Translations under genes and position numbers: made by a program | Shown here: piece after piece, positions 58,011 to 64,000 of the stretch | How positions within the stretch are numbered: the first letter of the stretch is position 1 | How the letters are laid out: each line of letters begins with the position of its first letter | Notes under the pieces: model-generated | Told to the model about the DNA's origin: nothing | The model's database searches: none | What the model saw: only the letters and a program-made list of their open reading frames with translations | Assembly: GCA_016165875.1 (NCBI GenBank) | Contig: JABBOT010000003.1 | Span: 36,334,672 to 36,398,671, forward strand | Length of the DNA stretch: 64,000 nucleotides | Direction of reading: 5' to 3' | Origin: Acanthopleura granulata | Taxonomy: Eukaryota > Mollusca > Polyplacophora > Chitonida > Chitonidae

Positions 58011-59752
58011 AGAAATATATATATATATATCATATCTTTATTATCTTTATTTATCAGATATTACGACGATAAACCCCTCACTGAATATCAGTTCCCGAGA
58101 CTTTGGGTGAGAATCTGTCTCCGTGACTTTGCAAAAGTCTATAGCAATGCTCAAGACATACATCAAGCAGTACATGGCGACGACACCTGACATCAGTCTA
58201 CAACTAGATACCGTCTATTGACACCACATCGACCAGTACTGTGTCGGTTTTCTGATCAGCTGTACCTGTGCAGGTGTAGGATTTAGGTAAAAAAACAGAC
58301 ACAATACTTCATTAGGACTTCTCCACTACATGTAGAAGGCGAACCGTTAAAAATTCCCGAAATCCCGATACGGTCATTTAATAGTGAATTGTCTTGCAAA
58401 CACGAAGTTTCCATAAAGCACTTTTTCTGAAAAGAAACTACATTCAGTGTACTCTTTGTTTTCCAACGCGTTGTAACTGGCCGAAGAAGGTATTGATCTT
58501 GCAAAGCGAGACGAAAATACATGCAAAACGCTCAGAATTTGTGGCTTAGCCATTCGACATGCATCACACTTGGAAGTTTGAAGCAAATCCCATCATATCT
58601 AGTATAAATACAGGTTCCCTCGCTGACCAAGACAATTGATGGACTTTGTCGGAAGCTCACCAGCCCTTGGCCATTTATACTCCTTGTTCAGGTCCAGCAC
58701 TTGCAGATTTAAGTTTTACACACAGCAACATAAAGTTTTAGCAAGTAAAACTGGTACTTCACGAGTACGATTCCGCGAAATAGTAACTGGCTCCATATAG
58801 GTATATTTTTAGGAGGCCTGTTTGTCTTCAGTGCGATTTCCTCACAAGGCAGTGCTATAAATATGTCGGCATTGTAGACAACAACGTGAAGTGACACAGG
58901 TCATCTGGTAAACAATGTTAGACCCCAAAAAAGCAAACACACTTGCGGAACTGAACGCTAAGCACACTGGAGACATGTATGTTCTCAACAATAACAACCT
59001 GAAATGACCGGTTCCTGAAAATGAACTTGATACATGTATCAGCTTGGCTTACTCAGCCATCGGCAATGGAAATTCAACCATGGCTAGTGGTCAGTGGTCA
59101 GTTTTATATTTCGGTCAATACCTTCGCCCATGCACTTACGCATCCGTGTATTTATTTGAGATTTTTTATAGTTTTTCAGTCATCAGTAAAAGCATGTAAG
59201 GATTTCCCTGTACGGGATACCTGATAACCACAAGAGTAAACCTATATGTTACACCAAACAGGGAAGCCAAATATAACACCAATACACTCATCAATACGGA
59301 AATCATACATATGGACAATGAGTGCCGCAGTTCTCCCACGTATATATGAGATTCCCAGTTTACTTCAGCTGTTGGAAAAATTTTACGTTTTAGTTTAACG
59401 TCTTTAACGCACTTAAGTGATAATCTGTAAAATGCATGTCCTTAATTTTTGACATTTATCTTACTGATGTTTTACGTCTTACTCTTGAACATGCCTCTTA
59501 TAAGTATCAGTATTTGTGACATTTCCACGCTCAACCCTGCAATTACATGTGTACATTGGTCCAGGTAAGAAGCATTCAAAGGCCATGCACATATGTACCT
59601 TAACGTTTCATTTCACAAATTTTATAGCAGCATCATAACACGTTTGTCCTAAAACCCTTTCAAAATTTAGCGAATCGTCAGGTCTGTTGCTTGTTAGGGG
59701 CTATTTCTCATATGCACGTGCGCAAACAGTATTAAATCGGTACACTGCATCA

Positions 59753-59841
59753 TCAGAACACAGTGGCGTTCTCGTAGACCCTGTGGTCACCAGGTGTGGA
59801 GGACATGGCTCTTCCCGACAGCTCCTCGTAATGTGGACCCG
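59753..59841 (-). CDS. R5 terminal tyrosine tail exon
   Basis: The acceptor is gtttgccctcag|CGGGTC, phase 1. It encodes AGPHYEELSGRAMSSTPGDH then RVYENATVF and TGA. No damage is visible although upstream exons are broken. Confidence 0.6.
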
Positions 59842-60324
59842 CTGAGGGCAAACACAAGGAAATGTGTTACAGAACATGACCAAAATGTACGAGGAACTTC
59901 TAAACACATACACTGATCACAGAGCAGTGCCAGACAATCAGGTTGTACATTTATTATTCGGCGGGTCCCCTGGCTGAGTGGGATTTCCTCGTACCTTGTT
60001 TTGTCAATCACGTTGAGGTGGTATAATGACATTGCAAGTTAAAAAGTGAAAACACCATTTACGGGAAAAAAAATCACTTACGACGTTTTCTGAAAACGGG
60101 TTTTCATAATTTCTCTCTCTCACCACATGGTAGAAATGTACATAAATTTCTTGCAGATATGTCTCCAATTTAATAACAGATACTCTGTAATACAAATAGT
60201 TGGGGATTTATGTAATCATGTTTTAATATTGTTTGTACATTGCTTGTAACATTGCTTGTAACATTGCTCGTAACATTGTAATACTCAAAACCCGTGATCG
60301 GGAAATAACCCACAAAAAATGAAG

Positions 60325-60520
60325 CTATGGTGAGTAAAAATGCCGTTAAAAGTGTATTTAAAAATACCTTTGCTGATTTTTTCTAATTTGTTTTTCACCA
60401 AACTAAATGCAGCCAAATGTTTTGATTGTATGGTGAGTTTTGTAGACCATATTGACGATGTGCGTCAACAGTGATGTCACCCCGATTTTTCTCTGGCCCT
60501 AAAGCAGAACTATAAAGTCC
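60325..60520 (+). repeat. Dispersed repeat D, copy 2
   Basis: Matches 18525-18720: ccaaatgttttgattgtatg, ttgacgatg, tttctctggccctaaagcag. Confidence 0.6.
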
Positions 60521-60784
60521 GGCGCAGACACGATCTGTCAGCTGAGCAAAACGCCTCTTCTACCCGTTTGCGCGGTACTTAGCTCAAGTCTTGATTGTGC
60601 GCACACGTTGTTAGATGGGCTCACAACGTCGTCGGCCACAACGTCATTTCTGAAATTGACATATGACACAATACCTTTCTGGAGACAGGTGCCATACTGA
60701 GGAGTCACATGACTAAAGAGATGGTCTTTGGTAGATCACATTTGCCCCTCGCGCTGAAGGGATAGCTGGCTTTAACACACACTG

Positions 60785-60865
60785 AGGATTTTGTCTTTCA
60801 ACCAGAGAATCGAGAAGCTTCGTTGTCGGTAGAGGATATAAACTCTACCTCCTTAAACTGAGCCT
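60785..60865 (-). pseudogene. R5 FN3 5' part
   Basis: Acceptor ttcattgctag|AGGCTC. The words Q-F-K-E, E-F-I-S-S and D-N-E-A align with QFIPKELELISCTHNEV of R4. Similarity ends at about 60785. Confidence 0.6.
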
Positions 60866-61516
60866 CTAGCAATGAAAAGGAAATAAACATATGGTTGATA
60901 AGAAGTTCAACACAGCATTTTTGGTTTATGACGTTAAAGGCGAACTATCCCGGCTTTAATTAATTGAATAATATACATGTATCTGTAATACAAACAAAAT
61001 GATGTAGACAAATATGCATCTGGTGACGATTTTCACTCTTCCCTTGAATGGCCCTTGTGTATCAAATATATGTGACCCAATTGTGGCATTTCGGGCTTTC
61101 AGGAGCAATGTTTTTAGCCTGTAGACGGCATCAAAACACGTCTCATTAAAATGACTCGAGCTTATTTTAGACTTCTTATTTGTTACGAAATGATCACGTT
61201 GCGCGACGATTATCCATTTTCGTCCCACAAAGGACTTCGATGGGAAGGTATGAAACCTAATCCCACCGTAATCTGGTGCATGATTAGCAAACTTTTGCTA
61301 CAAAACGGCCTACCGCCACTATGACGTCACACAATAGGGAACATCAAGAGCAGATTAGCGTGTAGAGAATACAGAGCTACACAAAACTCGGCCTATCGTT
61401 CTTGAAAATTATATAATTTTCAAAAAATGTGGCAAGTGTTAATCTTTAAATCACCTAGGCCCCAGATAGCATATCATATAACCTGCCTCAGAGCAAATTA
61501 TTTAATGTGTAGACTC

Positions 61517-61593
61517 TTCTTTCGAAAATACCAATCTGCAATATCACAAATAAGCATCACATGCCATACCACCCAGTTTGTCAACAATAACAT
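61517..61593 (+). repeat. Inverted repeat, left arm
   Basis: The reverse complement of 62296-62372: cttattgttgacaa, gtggtatggcatgtgatgct, tatttgtgatattgcagatt. Arms are about 90 percent alike by eye and enclose about 700 bp. Confidence 0.8.
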
Positions 61594-62280
61594 GTCCAAA
61601 AATTCAGTGTTATCCTGTGCCAAGCAACAAACAATATCATTACAAAGGGAAAAGGATGAAGCATCACATGCCATATGACACAGACTGGCACAGAGTAAAT
61701 TACTTCCTGTCAATACTATTTTCCAGCGTATATCCATCTCCAAGGCAACAACAAAAATTGAAAAGTCATATAAATTTAGTGTTGCCATGCAACAAACGAT
61801 ATCATCACAAAGGGAAATGTATGGTGCCTCACATGCCATGTGACACAGAGTGGCACAGAGTAAAGCATTTCCTGTCAATACTCTTCTTTTGGAAAGGTAT
61901 GGAGCATCACATGACATGTGACACAACCCGACACAGAGTAAAGTACTTTTATAAATACCCTTCCTTTTTTTTTCGAATATACCCAACTAGTGGTAAATTC
62001 CCATAAATTGAGTCTTATTCTATTCCCGGCAACGACCTATATTATTATCAAGGGAAAGGTATCGAGCATCACATGACATGTGACACGACTGGCACAGAGT
62101 AAATTACTTCCTGCAAATACTCTTCTTTACCCATACCCATCTCCGAGGTACTAATAGACCTGAAAAAATTCCCATAAATTCAGTGTTGTCTTGTGCCAGG
62201 CAACAAATTATATCATTACAAAGGGATAAGTACGGAGCTTCACATGCCATATCACACAGCACAGGATAACAATGACTTTT
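61593..62280 (+). repeat. Degenerate tandem region between inverted arms
   Basis: Recurring blocks, about 90-170 bp apart: atcattacaaagggaaa, gcatcacatgccatatgaca, ctggcacagagtaaatt, acttcctgtcaatactcttc. Frames on both strands in it are artefacts. Confidence 0.7.
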
Positions 62281-62295
62281 TGTGAAGTTTTTGTT

Positions 62296-62372
62296 TAATT
62301 TTATTGTTGACAGGCTGTGTGGTATGGCATGTGATGCTTATTTGTGATATTGCAGATTGGTACTTTCCAAAG
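62296..62372 (-). repeat. Inverted repeat, right arm
   Basis: See the left arm at 61517-61593. The right arm leads straight into the misoriented Ig1 fragment. Confidence 0.8.
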
Positions 62373-62436
62373 AGCGCGGGCCGGGGCAGATGGAGATGTC
62401 AGTATGGAGGACAGACTGCCAGTGTTACTGTGTAAC
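62373..62436 (+). pseudogene. Ig1 3' part in opposite orientation
   Basis: On the plus strand: GRGRWRCQYGGQTASVTV then TAA. This is the end of the family's Ig1 exon, on the other strand from the Ig1 start 40 nt away. It adjoins an inverted repeat end (62296-62372), pointing to a local inversion. Confidence 0.7.
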
Positions 62437-62475
62437 GGTACCGGATGAGATGACTTGAATCACTTGTCGGTATGG

Positions 62476-62555
62476 TTACCTCTCACTCCAGGTATATGGA
62501 CGACCGGTCACGACATCACCTGGTGCTGTCATTGACAGACTTGACACCGATAAAA
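62476..62555 (-). pseudogene. R5 Ig1 5' part, frameshifted
   Basis: Acceptor aactg-type tttcag|TTTTAT. Reads VSSLSMTAPGDVVTGRPYTW then SER and TAA at 62476-62478. Homology to the R4 Ig1 start is clear up to GRP(F/Y)T. Confidence 0.7.
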
Positions 62556-62737
62556 CTGAAACGAAGCCATGATTATAACCCTACATTTGAGTGAAATAGT
62601 GATGTATTTTTCAAAACCCAAAGCGATAAGGACGTAACATTGTGCAAAGTAGTTGAAGCCAAATGACACCGACTATGTACAGCACATTCACGCACACACG
62701 CGTATGCTTCCGCAGTCTAAACAAACAGTATACTTAC

Positions 62738-62777
62738 GTTCCCACAAGCTGACATATACCGTTAATAAATCTTTCAT
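62738..62777 (-). pseudogene. R5 signal exon
   Basis: 40 nt, the same length as R4 exon 1 and clearly its paralogue (MKDLLTVYVSLW against MKSLSTVFFSLW). The donor is kept but the last exon base is C instead of G. Confidence 0.65.
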
Positions 62778-64000
62778 TATTTCTGCGAGCATCGTTTGCC
62801 TGATAAGACATACATGTACGATTGGTGCACTGTTTCCAGTATTCATCCATTAAAGTTGCTTGACGTTCGATTACACCATACTCTGATCACTAACGCACTC
62901 TCTGCGTTGTTGGTCAAACGACCTTGCTCTGCCAATGAAATTCTGAACACACTCCGAACAGTCTATCCGGAAGTAAAAATAAAGCATGCATTTATTACAC
63001 AGATCACATGTAACCCAGAATAAGCTCCGTAACCTCCGTAATCGAGTTGAATTCGCATCCGTGATGCCTATATGACACGTGTTATATACATTCAAAAGAC
63101 AGAATGGTAATGATTTGAGGGCTCGATTCATGTCATATCCACTATTCGGGCTTTACATAATCCTACGTTCTGACTGATCAAAATTACTTTCACCAGTTAC
63201 CTCCCCTTCAACAGGAAGCCATTTATTATTCGCGTGTGTGTGCGTATTATTGAGTGTGTGTTTTGACCTACCTTAAAATTTGTTTCCTGGGAACTAAAAA
63301 AAATATAAAAAACTGAAGGTCCGATTTAAATCTTCAGTCCATACTCTTTCACCACAAATTGCCCAATACTTCCCCTATCTTCTCCTTTAAATCTCTACTG
63401 ACAGATCATCTACTTGTTCACTAACACCCTGATTCCTTCGTTTCACCCTACATTATATTTTCTGCAAATGAATTTGTTTCCTTCGTGCGTCACTGAATGC
63501 AAATTCTTGGAAACTTTACTCCCGCCAAAAGCTATCATAGGACTATGTGTATGTGTTTCTGTAATATTTATATGGTGAATAAAATGGAAATGAAATGATA
63601 TGTCCTTTAGTCCTGTCTAGTCCATGAACATGATGAATGACCCAAAACTCATGTAGATACCTACATATCCATAGGGTTATGCTTTATTGCCACAAGAACT
63701 GAGCTCCCGGGACCCCCAGCAGCCAGAATGCTGTTCAGTGACCACCCCCAGTTGCTCAATAGCAATGTCCATATCAGGTTTCTTTCTTTCAGAACCTACT
63801 GCGGAATATCTGACACCATCCTCAATTAAAATTAAGAGAAACCAACCAACTAAAGACAATAAGGCGACATGCCATTGTCATACTGGAAACTAGCCTATAA
63901 TACTGCATGATACATCGGAACCCCGGTTCTTTCTTCAGTTCGTCCTACATTTTCCTCCTATTCGCTCATTGTGCATAAAGTATGTTGATCTGCTCTTGTA
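62778..64000. other. Right-edge stretch
   Basis: Contains dispersed repeat B in reverse (63045-63363). No exon is supported. The last bases (gatctgctcttgta) resemble the 35-bp minisatellite unit at 44283-44995, but too little is visible. Confidence 0.45.
63045..63363 (-). repeat. Dispersed repeat B, copy 2 (reverse)
   Basis: The reverse complement aligns with 2758-3050. This copy has a GT/CA-rich run (gcgtgtgtgtgcg) not seen in copy 1. Confidence 0.7.

Larger units (their letters stand above)
55903..59752. other. Stretch between R4 and R5
   Basis: Holds a SINE fragment (56530-56645) and a SINE (57758-58010). Open frames are short and show no known domain. The R4 promoter must lie at its left end; no core element was identified. 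Confidence 0.5.
59753..62777 (-). pseudogene. R5: broken Ig/FN3 receptor paralogue
   Basis: Recognisable pieces in minus order: signal exon (62738-62777, MKDLLTVYVSLWE, donor GAAC|gtaagt), Ig1 start (62476-62555, TAPGDVVTGRPYT then frameshift and stop), FN3 start (about 60785-60865, EAQFKEVEFISSTDNEAS), and an intact tail exon (59753-59841). The end of an Ig1 exon (GRGRWRCQYGG) lies on the plus strand at 62373-62436. Ig2, Ig3 and membrane exons were not found. Relative to R4, the Ig1 start has lost one C before TGGAGTG, which shifts the frame to a stop within about nine codons. The FN3 start has lost its conserved Cys. Not expected to make a full receptor. Confidence 0.65.

Noticed and set aside
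59950..60032. Minus-strand reading with RYEEIPLSQ, like a Src-SH2 motif
   Set aside because: No phase 1 acceptor precedes it, and the homologous R4 region lacks it; probably chance.

Overview
This window is animal (eukaryotic) genomic DNA. It is AT-rich and its genes are split into short exons with GT-AG introns. It contains no bacterial-style operons, and it carries many copies of one tRNA-head-like SINE with a TAAA-type tail, plus minisatellites. The SINE type and the gene content suggest a marine lophotrochozoan (bivalve or gastropod mollusc, or brachiopod). That placement is an inference. All gene models below were spliced by hand from acceptor and donor sites, and every complete one closes in frame.

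Layout: (1) 1-10.1 kb, minus strand: two incomplete members (R1, R2) of a family of immunoglobulin (Ig) receptors. R1 runs off the left edge. R2 has a signal exon, one Ig exon, a membrane exon and a short tail exon. (2) 13.6-32.6 kb, plus strand: a complete 15-exon CLCA-family gene (chloride channel accessory / calcium-activated chloride channel regulator) predicting 927 residues with a C-terminal membrane anchor. Its metalloprotease motif reads HKWAR where the family has HEWAH, while the VWA/MIDAS site is kept. (3) 36.3-42.3 kb, plus strand: R3, complete, 588 residues, four Ig domains + FN3 + membrane segment + very short tail. (4) 46.4-55.9 kb, minus strand: R4, complete, 520 residues, three Ig domains + FN3 + membrane segment. 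Its cytoplasmic tail comes from two small exons that place YEDL and YEEL ten residues apart (ITAM-like), followed by a YEN motif. (5) 59.7-62.8 kb, minus strand: R5, a broken paralogue with signal exon, frameshifted Ig1 start, degenerate FN3 start, an intact tyrosine tail exon, and an Ig1 end stranded on the opposite strand beside an inverted repeat.

The main biological proposal is a local birth-and-death cluster of Ig/FN3 cell-surface receptors built from symmetric phase 1-1 exons. Its members differ in ectodomain length and in cytoplasmic tail type: tyrosine motifs in R4 and R5, short tails without tyrosine in R2 and R3. This resembles paired activating and non-signalling immune receptors. 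The proposal is inferred from sequence alone. The CLCA gene, probably a pseudoprotease, sits inside the cluster. Much of the rest is SINEs, tandem arrays and at least three dispersed-repeat pairs.
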